A DNA stretch of 64,000 bases from Pseudomonas sp. Teo4 (lineage in GTDB: Bacteria > Pseudomonadota > Gammaproteobacteria > Pseudomonadales > Pseudomonadaceae), in NCBI RefSeq assembly GCF_034387475.1, contig NZ_JAXCIL010000001.1:1302001-1366000 (forward strand), written 5' to 3'. A program made the translations under genes and the position numbers. Within the stretch, counting starts at the first letter, position 1; every line of letters starts with the position of its first letter. Positions 12,279-22,599 of this stretch are shown piece after piece. Under the pieces are notes generated by a model, which was not told the DNA's origin, searched no databases, and saw only the letters and a program-made list of their open reading frames with translations.

Positions 12279-12572
12279 GCCAGCCTCCTTGGCCCACTCC
12301 TGGGCGCGGTGATCGAGTGGCTGCGTGTGCGGTAACCGGGAACCTAAACATAGCACCTGGACCGCCATTGTCCCGTGCCATTCAAGACAAATGCATGAAT
12401 GCATGACGGCGGTCACAGATGTGTCATACGTGCCATTTGACAAAAAAGTTCAGGCAAACGTTTTCCTCCAAGGCCGGCCGCCAGTTGCGTGATGGCCTCT
12501 GCTATGTTTAACCACAGTCGGCGCACAGTGTTTTCGGACAAGCGGTGCGAGCTGGGCAGACAGGAGACAGTC
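12279..12572. other. Intergenic region between divergent DUF1652 and aminotransferase genes
   Basis: No credible gene is seen. It must hold promoters for both divergent genes. ATGCATGAATGCAT at 12391-12404 is a perfect inverted repeat of two ATGCAT halves around GA and could be a protein-binding site. The right end carries AGGAGA, the ribosome binding site for the ATG at 12573. Confidence 0.5.
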
Positions 12573-13776
12573 ATGCGCTATTCCACGCTCACGCAACGCA
12601 TCGCCGGCGACGCCGCCGCTGCCTGGGATATCCACTATCAGGCTCAAGCGTTGCGGCGGGAGGGTCGCGAAATCTTCCTGCTGTCGGTGGGCGATCCTGA
12701 TTTCGACACGCCCAAACCTATTGTCGAAGCGGCGGTGAGCAGCCTGCGCCGAGGCGAAACCCATTACAGTGACGTGCGTGGCAGCCTGGCACTGCGCCAG
12801 GCCATTGCCCGGCGCAGCGGCCCGCAGGTGACGGCGGACCAGGTGGTGGTGCTGGCGGGCGCGCAATGTGCCTTGTATGCCGTTGCCCAATGCCTGTTCG
12901 AGGCTGGTGACGAGGTGATCGTCGCCGAACCCATGTACGTCACTTATCACGCCGTGCTTGCCGCGTGTGGCGCCGTGCCGGTGCCGGTGTCGGTAAGCCC
13001 CGAGCTGGGATTTCGGCTCGATCCATTGGCCGTGGCCCGGGCCGTCACGCCCCGTACTCGCGGCTTGATGCTCAACACCCCGCACAACCCAACCGGCGCC
13101 GCCATCTCGGCGCAGGACATGGCGCAGCTTGCGCATGTCTGCCGTGAACATGATCTGTGGCTGGTGTGTGACCAGGTCTACAGCGGGCTGCTGTTCGAAG
13201 GCGAGGCGGTCGACCCGGCCAGCCTGCCGGGCATGGCCGAGCGCTGCGTGATCATCGACAGTTTGTCCAAGTCCCATGCCATGAGTGGCTGGCGGATCGG
13301 CTGGGTGGTCGGGCCGCTTCAGCTCGCGGCGCACTTGGCCAACCTGGCCATGGCCATGCTGTTCGGCTTGCCGGAGTTCGTCATGCAGGCGGCCTGTGTC
13401 GCGCTGGAGCAAGACTTGCCCGCCGTGCGGCAGATGCGCGAGGCGTACCGGCTGCGCCGTGACCGGGTGTGCGTGGCCTTGGCCGATTGCCCGGGCATAC
13501 GGGTTCATCGTCCGGCCGGTGGCATGTTCGTCATGCTCGATATCCGTGGAACCGGGCTCAGTGCCCAGGCGTTTGCCCAGCGCTTGCTGCTGGAGGAAGG
13601 TGTGTCGCTGTTGCCGGGGACGCCTTTGGCCCCAGTGCGGCGGGGCATGTGCGCATGGGGCTGGTGCTTGAGGCCGAGCGTCTGGAGGGGTTTGCCAGCG
13701 GATTTCCGCCTGTGTCCACCGCTTACTGGTTGAACATCGCCGTTTGAAGGCTGAATCTGAGAATCACTGGGTGTAA
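12573..13776 (+). CDS. PLP-dependent aminotransferase, class I/II (2 probable frame breaks)
   Basis: Fold-type I aminotransferase of the aspartate-aminotransferase superfamily. ATG 12573 follows AGGAGA. Seen in order: the N-terminal substrate loop SVGDPDFDTPKPIV, the cofactor-loop AGAQCALYAVAQ, LMLNTPHNPTGAAIS, VCDQVYSGLLF, and the Schiff-base lysine in IIDSLSKSHAMSGWRIGWVV. A break near 13619 loses a G (LLPGDAFGPSAAGHVRMGL expected). A second loss near 13688 would give the natural-looking tail VCQRISACVHRLLVEHRRL and a stop at 13774-13776, 401 residues; without it the frame closes at 13747. Amino donor and acceptor cannot be assigned. It stands alone downstream of a divergent small gene. Confidence 0.82.
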
Positions 13777-13799
13777 CACCGAACCTTCCACTGAAGCGT

Positions 13800-14730
13800 T
13801 CAACTGCCGCGTAGCCAATCCACCCAGGTTGCTGAAGCAGGAGGACTTTGGAAATTATGGAATGGTGAGTTTTGAGACCACCTTTGGATTAGTGCGAAAA
13901 GGTCGGGGAGGACGTCAGTGTAATAGGCATGGCGGAACGTATACACTTGTGCTCCAAGTACTAGGCCAATGAGTGAAAATGAAGATATTGGGTCAAGCAC
14001 ATTCATGGCTTGCTCGGTGTTCGGTTGTGGCGGGAGAAATGGAGGCGCTTGGTTATTTAAAGGTACAGCCAGTTGCTGAAGTTGCTCGTTGTGTTGCCCT
14101 GCTGGGTTATCATCTCTGTGTTGTCGAGCCTGCTGGCGGGCATTGGCGGGGCTTGGTTATTTCGTCTTCCGCGATTGGAAAGAGCAGGATGATTTCGTTT
14201 AGCGAGGCGAGTAGCGTTTGCTGCACCACTTTTAGCGAGAGCGTCCGGGGGCGCCTCTGCGCTGCAGAAAGCTTTCTGCTCTGTCCTGATGGGTCTTGAT
14301 AGTTGACTGGGTCGCCATGGCAGTATGCATAGCCATTACAGCCGCCTTTTCCAAAGGGAGACAGTGCATCCGGTTGGAAGAAACGCATTAACCCTGGATT
14401 GTAGAATCTTCGCCCATTACCCAGCGGGTAGGATTGTGTACACAGATCAAGCATTTGCCCAGTGAATCCAAGTGCGGAATTGATAGTGCCTGACTTATTA
14501 AAGCCATAAGGTAAATAACGCGCTGGTGAAATGGCGTTGGCAGTCCCCAGGATTGTATTGGCCTGGTCAGACCGATAAAGGAGATTGATGAATGCCCCTT
14601 CATGCGTCTGAGCTATGGTGATGGCGCCTGCCCAGATGAACCGATTCTTTCTTTCGCTTAATGCTGTTACTGGGCGATTATTTTGATAGTAAACCAGACT
14701 TTCTGATTTTCTAGCGTTTACGAGTTGCAT
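13800..14730 (-). CDS. Orphan RHS repeat-associated core protein with variable tail (2 frame breaks)
   Basis: Short RHS-core protein, about 310 residues after repair. The N-terminal part has YD-like strands (RSDQANTILGTANAISPARY) and the conserved core end LGFTGQMLDLCTQSYPLGNG, GLMRFFQPDALSPFGKGG and DPVNYQDPSG. Past the core the sequence is variable: an Ala/Asn/Arg-rich linker, a Gln/Pro-rich stretch (LNNQAPPFLPPQPN), then a hydrophobic segment ISSFSLIGLVLGAQVY and a polar end, WVDWLRGS. Breaks near 14250 and 14153 fit loss of a G and a C. In known RHS proteins the post-core region is a toxin or effector tip; here I recognise no toxin fold. No VgrG, PAAR or immunity-like gene is adjacent, and GC is lower than around it. 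Confidence 0.72.
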
Positions 14731-14811
14731 GGAGACACCTTCGCGGGATTGACCCGGTTGATTATCTCTGAGCGGAAAGGTCGTGGCCTACTGTCAAATA
14801 TATCAGGTGTA

Positions 14812-15484
14812 TCAGCCCAGCAACCCGGCGGCAATGTTGATCGTGAAGCCCAAAATAGCCGTATTGAACACGAAACCTACCAATGAATGTGCCAGCACCA
14901 CCCGTCGCAACGCCCGGCCAGCGACACCGACATCCGACGTTTGTACCGCCACATTGAGAGTGAACGAGAAGTAGTGGAAATCCCAGTAATCCGGGTTGCG
15001 TTCATCGTCCGCGAAGCGCAGTGGCGGCTCTTTTCCCTTGGCGGTGTAGAACAGGCGAGCGCGTAGTGCAGGCTGAAGATGCAGCCGATCATCAGCCAGG
15101 AGCCAGCAACAGTCAGCCCGGTGTAGAGGTAGTGCAGGGCCAGGTCGCTGCCGTGCAGCCCGCGGCTGGAAACCAGCTGCAGGGTCACCGCAGCCAGGCT
15201 GGCGATGGCCGCGATGCAGACGGTGAACAGCACCAGGCCGGCGTTCTCGTCTTCGATACGGGCAACCCGGCGCACGGTCTCGGGCTGGCTCGCCAGGTCA
15301 GCCACAGTACCAGCAGCAGGTACAGCCAGACGCCGAGGTTCCAGCCGATCAGTACGTGCTGGACGGTGTCGTCGGCAGGAATCAGCCAGGCACCGGCAAC
15401 CCCTGCAAGGGTGGCGATGCTCAGGCGCGGGTGGGTGCGGGTCAGTCGATGGAACGCCATGCGGCCTCGGCGATGGGGAGTCAT
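14812..15484 (-). CDS. DUF1345 integral membrane protein (2 frame breaks)
   Basis: About 224 residues after repair, with several membrane helices ([71 protein letters not shown] and the final [20 protein letters not shown]). The cytoplasmic-looking signature [20 protein letters not shown] followed by [20 protein letters not shown] is typical of DUF1345. The start is ATG at 15482-15484; GTG at 15493 is possible. Breaks lie near 15293 (a C lost, [16 protein letters not shown] expected) and 15056. Function unknown. It is divergent from the recombinase gene and faces the RHS gene with no shared operon. Confidence 0.82.
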
Positions 15485-15623
15485 GGCTACCACGATAGCC
15501 TATGGGGTACCATCACGGGCCGTGCCACCGTCAAAGCCCTTGAATATCAAGGTGATGGCATTGACTCGCTTCACGCCCGGCGTTGCGGTACACCGCCCCA
15601 GGCTTCGCTACAGGATTCACGTT

Positions 15624-16538
15624 TTGTCCGACCTCACGCAAAACCCGTTGCTGCAATACCTGGCCCGGCTGGCCCCTCCAGCCAACAGACCATGCGTTAC
15701 ATTCTTCAGGATGCCGCCGACCGGCTTGGCTTCGTCGACTGCGACATCGTCGATGTACCCTGGCACCGGCTCGAGCCCGGCCACGTCATCGCGCTGGTGG
15801 CCGCCTTGCGCGCCGACGGTTACGCGCCGAACAGCTCGTCGCTTTACGTCAATGCGGTGCGCGGGGTGATGAACGAGGCCTGGCGCCAGGGGTTGATCGA
15901 CCACGAGCGCTTGCTGCGCATCCGCGAGGTCAAACCGGACAGCGGCAGCCGTTTTGCCACCGGGGCGCAACCTGCGCCGCAGCCTGATCCGCGAACTGAT
16001 GGACGTGTGCGCGGCCGACCCGCGTCCCCAGGGCGTGCGTGATGCGGCGATCATCGCGCTGTTGTACGGCACCGGCATGCGCAAGTCCGAGTCGGTGGAC
16101 ATCGACCTGGCGCAGGTGGATTTTGCCGAACGCAGCTTGCAGGTGGTGGGCAAGGGCAACAAGCAACTGGTCAAGTACGCACCGGCCTGGGCCTTTGAAA
16201 AGCTCCAGGCCTGGCTTGATCTGCGTCGTCAGGATCTGCCAGCAGGGGTGTCCGATGACCCGTTCCTGTTCAATCGTATCCGCCGTGGCAATCACATCAC
16301 CCGGGCGCGCATCACCAAGCATGCGATCTACTACATCGCCCGTCAGCGGGGCGCCCAGGTTGGGGTGAAGATCATGCCCCACGATTTTCGCCGGGCATTC
16401 ATCACCCGGGTGATCGAAGAGCATGACCTGTCGATTGCCCAGAAGCTTGCGCACCATGCCAACATCCAGACCACCGCCAGCTATGACCGGCGCGATGACA
16501 ACGAACGGCGGCGGGCGGTCGACCGCTTCGATTACTGA
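15624..16538 (+). CDS. Tyrosine recombinase/integrase (2 frame breaks)
   Basis: Site-specific recombinase of the phage-integrase family, 304 residues after repair. TTG 15624 is chosen because AGGA lies upstream and LSDLTQNPLLQYLARLAP reads as a normal start; no ATG fits. The core-binding domain covers ~1-110. The catalytic set is complete: Arg in YGTGMRKSESVDI, Lys in VVGKGNKQLVKY, HDFR, His in LAHHANIQTT and Tyr in TASYDRRDDNER. Breaks are a C lost near 15677 and a G gained near 15960. No excisionase, att-like direct repeat, tRNA or cargo is seen, so it is either a solitary chromosomal recombinase or an element remnant. Its C terminus is 83 bp from the next gene. Confidence 0.85.
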
Positions 16539-16621
16539 AAAAGCGCCAGTCATCCCGGCATTCCCATGCGGTTGCTTTTCCCCTATTGTCGGTGGCTTCC
16601 AACCAGGCGATTGGCAGATCC

Positions 16622-17368
16622 ATGGACAACGTTATCGTCATCACCGGTGCCAGCCGTGGCATCGGCGCCGCCACTGCGTTGCTGGCGGCTCAGCAGGGTT
16701 ACCGCATCTGTATCAACTACCATGCCGATGATCGGGCCGCCGAAGGCGTTCTGGCCCAGGTCCGCGCGTTGGGTGCCGAAGCCATCGCCGTGCGTGCCGA
16801 TGCCAGCGTAGAGGACGAGGTGATCCAGTTGTTCCAGCGGGTCGACCACGAGCTGGGCCCGGTCACTGCGCTGGTCAACAACGCCGGCACCATCGCCCAG
16901 CAGAGCCGGGTCGAGGACATGTCGGAGTTTCGCTTGCTCAAGGTGATGAAAACCAACGTGGTCGGGCCGATGCTGTGCGCCAAGCACGCGCTGCGGCGCA
17001 TGTCCCGTCGCCATGGCGGGCAGGGCGGCGCCATCGTCAACGTGTCTTCGGTGGCGGCGCGCTTGGGCTCGCCCAACGAATACGTCGACTATGCCGCGTC
17101 CAAAGGGGCGCTCGACACCTTCACCATTGGCCTTGCCAAAGAGGTGGCCGGCGAGGGCGTGCGGGTCAATGGTGTGCGCCCGGGCTACATCCACACAGGC
17201 CTCCATGCCCTGTCCGGCGACCCGGAGCGGGTGGCCAAGCTCGAACCGGGCCTGCCCATGGGGCGGGGTGGGCGGCCAGAGGAAGTCGCCGAGGCGATTC
17301 TCTGGCTGTTATCGGACAAGGCGTCCTATTCCACTGGCAGTTTCATCGACCTGGGTGGCGGACGGTAA
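16622..17368 (+). CDS. Short-chain dehydrogenase/reductase
   Basis: Complete 248-residue classical SDR oxidoreductase. The NAD(P)-binding TGASRGIGAA sits at residues ~8-17, NNAG near 85, the catalytic Ser region IVNVSSVAAR near 140, and YVDYAASKGALD supplies the Tyr-x-x-x-Lys pair. The tail YSTGSFIDLGGGR is typical of the family. ATG 16622 starts directly before the nucleotide-binding strand; an in-frame upstream start at 16586 would add a non-conserved extension. Substrate is unknown; the closest general resemblance is to sugar or ketoacyl-type dehydrogenases. It converges on the histidine kinase gene nine bases beyond. One of the few intact frames in this part of the window. Confidence 0.9.
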   Translation: MDNVIVITGASRGIGAATALLAAQQGYRICINYHADDRAAEGVLAQVRALGAEAIAVRADASVEDEVIQLFQRVDHELGPVTALVNNAGTIAQQSRVEDMSEFRLLKVMKTNVVGPMLCAKHALRRMSRRHGGQGGAIVNVSSVAARLGSPNEYVDYAASKGALDTFTIGLAKEVAGEGVRVNGVRPGYIHTGLHALSGDPERVAKLEPGLPMGRGGRPEEVAEAILWLLSDKASYSTGSFIDLGGGR

Positions 17369-17377
17369 CGCCGCCTG

Positions 17378-19453
17378 TCAGGGCTGCTCGCCGTCAAGCA
17401 GCAGCCGCACCTGGTCGGCAAGTGCTTCGAGTGCGAAGGGCTTGGTCAACACGCGAGTCCCTTGAAGCAACTGACCATCGCTGAGTGCAGCGCTTTCGTC
17501 GTAACCGGTGATGAACAGTACGCTCAGGTCGGGATACTGCGTTCGGCAGCGCTCGGCCAGCTGGCGGCCGTTCAGTCCACCGGGCAAACCGATGTCACTG
17601 AGCAGCAGATCTGGCCGCTCGCTGGTTTGTAGATGGGCTAGCGCGGCCGGGCCGTTTTCGAACGCTTCGACCTGGTAACCCAGTTCCTGCAGCACTTCAC
17701 AGACCACCATGCGCAGCGCCGCTTGGTCCTCGACCAGCAGAACTCGCTGCCCAGTCGTGCGGGCTTTGTTCATTTGCAGGCGCTTGAGGCGCGGCGGCTG
17801 GCAGCGAGGGTTGCTCATGGTGGCGGGGCAGGTAGAGTTCCACCCGTGTGCCTTCGCCCACGGTCGAGCGCAGACGCAATTGCCCGCCAGACTGGCGCAC
17901 GAAACCGTAGGTCATCGATAACCCCAGCCCGTGCCTTGGCCCATGGGTTTGGTGGTGAAGAACGGGTCGACGGCGCGCGCCACGACGTGCTCGGGCATCC
18001 CTCGACCATTGTCGACCACCGCCAGGTACACATACTCGCCGGGCGGTACCTCCAACGGACGCGCCTGGTCGCCGTCCAGCACGATGTTCTGACCAAAGAT
18101 ATCGATGGTGCCCCCGTCGGGCAGGGCATCGCGGGCATTGATGCACAGGTTCAGCAATGCGCTTTCCAACTGGGGAGGGTCGATGAACGTGGGCCACAGT
18201 TGCGAGGTGAAGCGACTGCTCAAGGTGATGCCGGGGCCAATGGTGCGACGCACCAATTCCTCCATCTCCGTCACCAGCGTGGCCACCTGGGTAGCCCGCG
18301 GTTGCAGGGTCTGCTGCCGGGAGAACGCGAGGAGGCGGTGGACCAGCGAAGAGGCTCGCTGCGCCGAACCACTGGACAGTTCGAGCAGCGGTGCGAGGTC
18401 GTCGAAGCGTGCCTGCTCCAGACGTTGGCGCATCAGTGCCTGGGTGCCGAGGATGCTCCCCAGCAAGTTGTTGAAGTCGTGGGCGATGCCGCCACCGAGC
18501 TGGCCAACCGCTTCCATTTTCTGTGACTGGCGCAACGCCTCTTCGGCCTTGATGCGGCGCTGTTGCTCCTGGATTCGCTCGCTGATGTCGTAGGCGAACA
18601 GGTAGGCCCCTTGAACCGCTCCACCATGGTCACGCAAGGCATTGAAGCGTAATTCGTAGTGACGAACGTTCGGCTCGGCGCCAAAGGCGCCAATTTCAGT
18701 GAATTGCTCGCCCGCCAGGGGCGCGCTGCCACAGCGGCAGGATCAATGTGCGGTCGCTGTCCTTGTCACCCATCAATTCGGGCAGGTAGTCGCCCACTTC
18801 CGGTGTGCGGCCGTACAGATTATGGAATTCCTCCTTGGCCTGTCGATTGACGGCCAGCCAGTGCATGCCTTTGTCGATCACATGCACGTTGACCACGCTG
18901 TGCTCCACCAATTCGGCGAACAGCCTGCGCTCGGCCAGTGCCTCGCTGACCCGTTGTTCGAGCTCTTCGTTGAGCTGCTGCAGAGCCAGCTCGGCCTGAC
19001 GGCGTTCGGTCACGTCCTTGAACAGCACCGCGACCTGGCGTTTTTCCGGGGTTCGATACGAAATGTGGTCACCGAAAGCACATGGCCGGTGGCGACCAGT
19101 TCCTGCTCGAAGTGCAGCGGTTCGCCGGTGCGCAGGACGGCGCCATAGCGTGCCACCCAGTCGTCGGCTTCGTCCGGGACCATCTCGCGCAGCTTTTGCC
19201 CCACCACGTTGGGAATGCCGGCGTGCTTGGCGTAGGCGGCGTTGGCCAGCACATGCACGTAGTCGCTCAGCGGGCCGTGCGGGCCATCGAAGAACTCGAT
19301 GATGCAGAAGCCTTCGTCCATGGTGTCGAACAGGAAGCGATAAAGGCCATCATCCAGCGCCTGTTGCTGCGCCAATGTGCTTTCAAGTTCGCGGTTGCGC
19401 TGTTGCAGTGCTTCGAGTTGCTGGCGCAAGTGGTGCAGTTCTCGGTGGGGCAT
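17378..19453 (-). CDS. Hybrid sensor histidine kinase with PAS domains and receiver (4 frame breaks)
   Basis: About 691 residues after repair and without a membrane segment, so probably a cytoplasmic sensor. Order: N-terminal coiled coil (LRQQLEALQQRNRELESTLA), PAS (~50-155), short coiled coil, PAS (~185-300), HisKA with phospho-acceptor His ~325 in GGGIAHDFNNLLGSI, HATPase with NARDALP, VDNGRGMPE and GTGLGLSMTYGF, then a receiver (RVLLVEDQ, phospho-Asp in LLLSDIGLPGG, Lys in VLTKPFALE). Breaks: a base lost near 19038, gained near 18712, lost near 17931, gained near 17769. ATG 19453 is preferred; TTG 19483 would extend it. No partner response regulator is adjacent. Domain layout matches the two hybrid kinases at 58-62 kb. 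Confidence 0.87.
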
Positions 19454-19509
19454 GCAGGCGTCCGACAGTAGGGCATTGACCAACTTTAGCCTGCCCGCCC
19501 CGGTGGCGG

Positions 19510-20914
19510 CTAGAACGATCGCACGATGCGCCCCAGTGTTTCCATGGCCTGTTCGGCACCGTCATGCCAAGGGCTGCCGTAGTTCAGGCGAATGCAGTTG
19601 CCGAAGCGGCGGGTCGGCGAAAAGATCGGCCCGGGGCGATGCTGATGCCCTGGGCCAGCGCCATGTGGAATAGTTTGAGAGCGTCCATCTGCTCGGGCAG
19701 TTCCAGCCACAGGAAGTAGCCCCGGAAGGCTGGCTGACCCGTGTCTGCGCCGGGAAGTAGCGGGCAATGGCGGCCAGCATGTTGGCCTGCTGGCCTTCCA
19801 GGGCATAGCGCAGCTTGCGCAGGTGGCGGTCGTAGCCGCCGTGCTGCAGGTAGTCGGCGATGGCGGCCTGGGCGGGCATGGAGGCACAAAGCGAGGTCAT
19901 CAGTTTCAGGCGTTCGACCTTCTGGGCAAAGCGTCCGGCGGCGACCCAGCCGATCCGGTAGCCGGGGCCAAGCTTTTGGCGAACGAGCCGCAGTGCATCA
20001 CCAGGCCTTCGGTGTCGAAGGCCTTGGCGGGTTTTGGCGCTTGCTGGGCGTAGTACAGCTCGGCGTAGACATCGTCTTCGATAAGCGGCACCTGGTGGCG
20101 GCGCAGCAACTCGACCAAGGCCTGCTTCTTGGCTTCGGCATGCTGGCGCCGATGGGGTTCTGGAAGTTGGTCATGCACCACACCGCTTTGACCGGGTGCT
20201 TGTCCAAGGTCTGCGCCAGTACCCCCAGGTCCATGCCTTCGCGAGGGTGTACCGGAATCTCCACTGCCTTGAGCTTGAGCCGCTCCAGCACCTGCAGGCA
20301 GGCATAGAAGGCGGGGGCTTCGATGGCCACCAGGTCGCCGGGTTCGGTGACAGCCTGCAGGCACAGGTTCAGCGCTTCCAGCGCGCCATTGGTGATCAGC
20401 AGCTCCTCCATTGGCAGCATCAACCCGCTGACCATGTAGCGCAGGGCAATTTGCCGGCGCAATTGCGGGTTGCCGGGGAAAGGTCGGTGACCACCATGCG
20501 CGGGTCCATGGTTCGGCTGGCACTGGCCAGCGATCGCGACAGGCGTTGCAGCGGGAACAGCTCGGGGCTGGGGAAGGCCGAGCCGAACGGCACGGTGTTG
20601 GGGTCCTTGATCGATTCGAGAATCGAGAACACCAGCGCGCTGACATCCACCTCGGTGGATTCGCTGATCGGCGGCAGCGATTGCGGCTCGCTGAACGGGC
20701 GCGGTGCGTGGGCGTTGACGAAATACCCCGAGCGTGGCCGGGCGCGGATCAGCCCGCGGCGCTCAAGCAGGTAATAGGCCTGGAACACCGTGGACGGGCT
20801 GACGCCGTGCGTTTGGCTGGCGTAGCGCACCGAAGGTACGCGCTGGCCGGGGCCGAGCACGCCGGTGCGGATCAGTTCGGCTATGTCGTCGGCAAATCGT
20901 TCGTAACGTTTCAT
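19510..20914 (-). CDS. MocR/PdxR-type GntR regulator with aminotransferase domain (5 frame breaks)
   Basis: GntR-family winged helix fused to a fold-type I aminotransferase domain, 469 residues after repair. The helix-turn-helix occupies ~1-70 (MKRYERFADDIAELIRTGVL, then VSPSTVFQAYYLLERRGLIR). The enzyme-like domain follows: ELLITNGALEALNLCLQA, CMTNFQNPIGA, LIEDDVYAELYY, and the cofactor lysine in GSFAKSLAPGYRIGWVAAGR. Breaks near 20473, 20150, 19968, 19730 and 19640 are all consistent with one-base losses. Such regulators sense vitamin B6 or an amine and usually act on a neighbouring gene; neither flanking gene (histidine kinase, ccoG) is an obvious target. Both neighbours are on the same strand. 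Confidence 0.87.
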
Positions 20915-20953
20915 CGTGGATAACTGTCGTGGCCTTGGTGGCAGTGTAAGGGA

Positions 20954-22354
20954 TCAGCGGTTCATCGGCGCTACGAAGCGGCTTTGCGCGACACTGCGCA
21001 CCTCAGGCTCGTCAGTGTCTTCAATCACGAAGCTCAGTGTTTGCGAGCTACTGCTCGGACGCTCGGCCAGCATCGCGACCGATACCGGAAGTTCGCTCAT
21101 TTCTCCTGCGGCGACGATCAGCTCACCCGGGCCATGCAGTTCGAAGCCTTCGGCATCGTCCAGGCGCAGCTGATAGCGCTGGGTCTGTTCGGTCTTGTTG
21201 ATGACTTTGAGCAGGTAGATGTTCTCGATTTGCCCCAGGGCGTTCTCACGGAACAGGCCACGGTCCTTGATCACGTCCAGCGATACCATCGGGCGCATCT
21301 GCAGGGCCACCACCAGCGCGCCTATCATCACCAACAGGGCGGCGGCATAGCCCAGCAGGCGCGGGCGCAACCAGTGGGTGGTGCCACCTTGCAGGCTGTG
21401 TTCGGACTTGTAGCCGATCAGCCCGCGCGGGTAGCCCATCTTGTCCATCACCCCGTCGCAGGCATCGATACAGGCGGCGCAGCCGATGCAGGCCATCTGC
21501 AGGCCGTCGCGGATGTCGATGCCGGTGGGGCAGACCTGCACGCACAGGGTGCAATCGATGCAATCGCCCAGGCCCTGGGCGCGGGCGTCGCTGCCTTTCT
21601 TGCGCGCCCGCGGGCCTCGCCGCGACGCGGGTCGTAGGCCACGGCCAGGGTGTCCTTGTCGAACATCACGCTCTGGAAGCGCGCATACGGGCACATGTGC
21701 AGGCACACCGCCTCGCGCAGCCAGCCGGCGTTGATGTAGGTGGCGGCGGTGAAGAACAGCACCCAGAACAGCGCCACGCCGCCCAGTTGCAAGGTGAACA
21801 GCTCGGCCGCCAGGGGGCGGATCGGTGAAGTAGCCCACGAAGGTGAGTCCGGTCAGTACACCGATTGCCAGCCATAGGCTGTGCTTGAGCGTGCGGCGTG
21901 CCACCTTCGCCAGGCTCCAGGGCGCGGCGGCAAGCTTGATGCGCTGGTTGCGGTCACCCTCGGCGACTTTTTCGCACCACATGAACAGCCAGGTCCAGGT
22001 GCTCTGCGGGCAGCTGTAGCCGCACCACACCCGGCCGGCGTAGACGGTGATGGCGAACAGGCCGAAGGCACAGATGATCAGCAGGGCCGAGAGCAGGATG
22101 AAGTCCTGCGGCCAGAACGTGGCGCCAAAGATGTGGAACTTGCTGCTGGACAGGTCCCACAGCACGGCCTGACGGCCATTCCAGTTCAGCCACGCGGTAC
22201 CGAAGAACAGCACGAACAGGGCGCCGGCGAAGGCTATTCGCAGGTTGCGGTACAGGCCGGTGAAGCTGCGGGTGTGGATGCCCGTGTCGGCCTGGTGGTT
22301 GCGGGGCTTGGCCTCGGACGGGGCGATCTCGATGACAGGAATGCGTTGGTTCAT
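20954..22354 (-). CDS. ccoG: Cytochrome cbb3 oxidase accessory ferredoxin CcoG/RdxA type (2 compensating frame breaks)
   Basis: Membrane iron-sulfur protein, about 467 residues, implicated in copper handling for cbb3-type oxidase assembly. An N-terminal helix pair is followed by CGYSCPQSTWTWLFMWCEK, further helices, HMCPYARFQSVMFDKDT, and a dicluster ferredoxin: CIDCTLCVQVCP and CIGCAACIDACD supply eight cysteines. The C-terminal ~150 residues form the immunoglobulin-like FixG domain (YLLKVINKTEQTQRYQLRLD). Between about 21822 and 21605 the frame is shifted, by loss of two bases (or a gain of one) and then a loss of one; the alternative frame there restores the conserved text. ccoG normally sits behind the ccoNOQP genes; no oxidase genes are here, so this is probably a paralogue. 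Confidence 0.88.
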   Translation of the reverse strand: MNQRIPVIEIAPSEAKPRNHQADTGIHTRSFTGLYRNLRIAFAGALFVLFFGTAWLNWNGRQAVLWDLSSSKFHIFGATFWPQDFILLSALLIICAFGLFAITVYAGRVWCGYSCPQSTWTWLFMWCEKVAEGDRNQRIKLAAAPWSLAKVARRTLKHSLWLAIGVLTGLTFVGYFTDPPPGGRAVHLATGRRGAVLGAVLHRRHLHQRRLAARGGVPAHVPVCALPERDVRQGHPGRGLRPASRRGPRARKKGSDARAQGLGDCIDCTLCVQVCPTGIDIRDGLQMACIGCAACIDACDGVMDKMGYPRGLIGYKSEHSLQGGTTHWLRPRLLGYAAALLVMIGALVVALQMRPMVSLDVIKDRGLFRENALGQIENIYLLKVINKTEQTQRYQLRLDDAEGFELHGPGELIVAAGEMSELPVSVAMLAERPSSSSQTLSFVIEDTDEPEVRSVAQSRFVAPMNR

Positions 22355-22599
22355 GGCTCGGTGCTCATCAGGCCTGGATCAGGCAAGAGCACTATGGCCC
22401 TCGAGCTGTTTTCAGCACAGGCTCAGATTTACCGATAAAAACCATATCAGATAGCATCGTCAGCCCGATGAGGTCACGAATTACGGGGCTTGTGACGTTG
22501 TCGGTCAGATACCTGCGGCGTTCCACCGCACCTGGCATTTGAGTTGGGCATTGGTGTTGGGCATTGGTATTGGGGGGAGGGGGGGATGAAGCTGGAGGG

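Noticed and set aside
12391..12404. ATGCATGAATGCAT palindrome as a known operator
   Set aside because: It matches no operator I can name; kept only as a note in the intergenic entry.
13777..16600. Prophage or integrative island between the RHS gene and the recombinase
   Set aside because: No phage structural, relaxase, replication or excision genes, and no direct-repeat ends or tRNA target were found.
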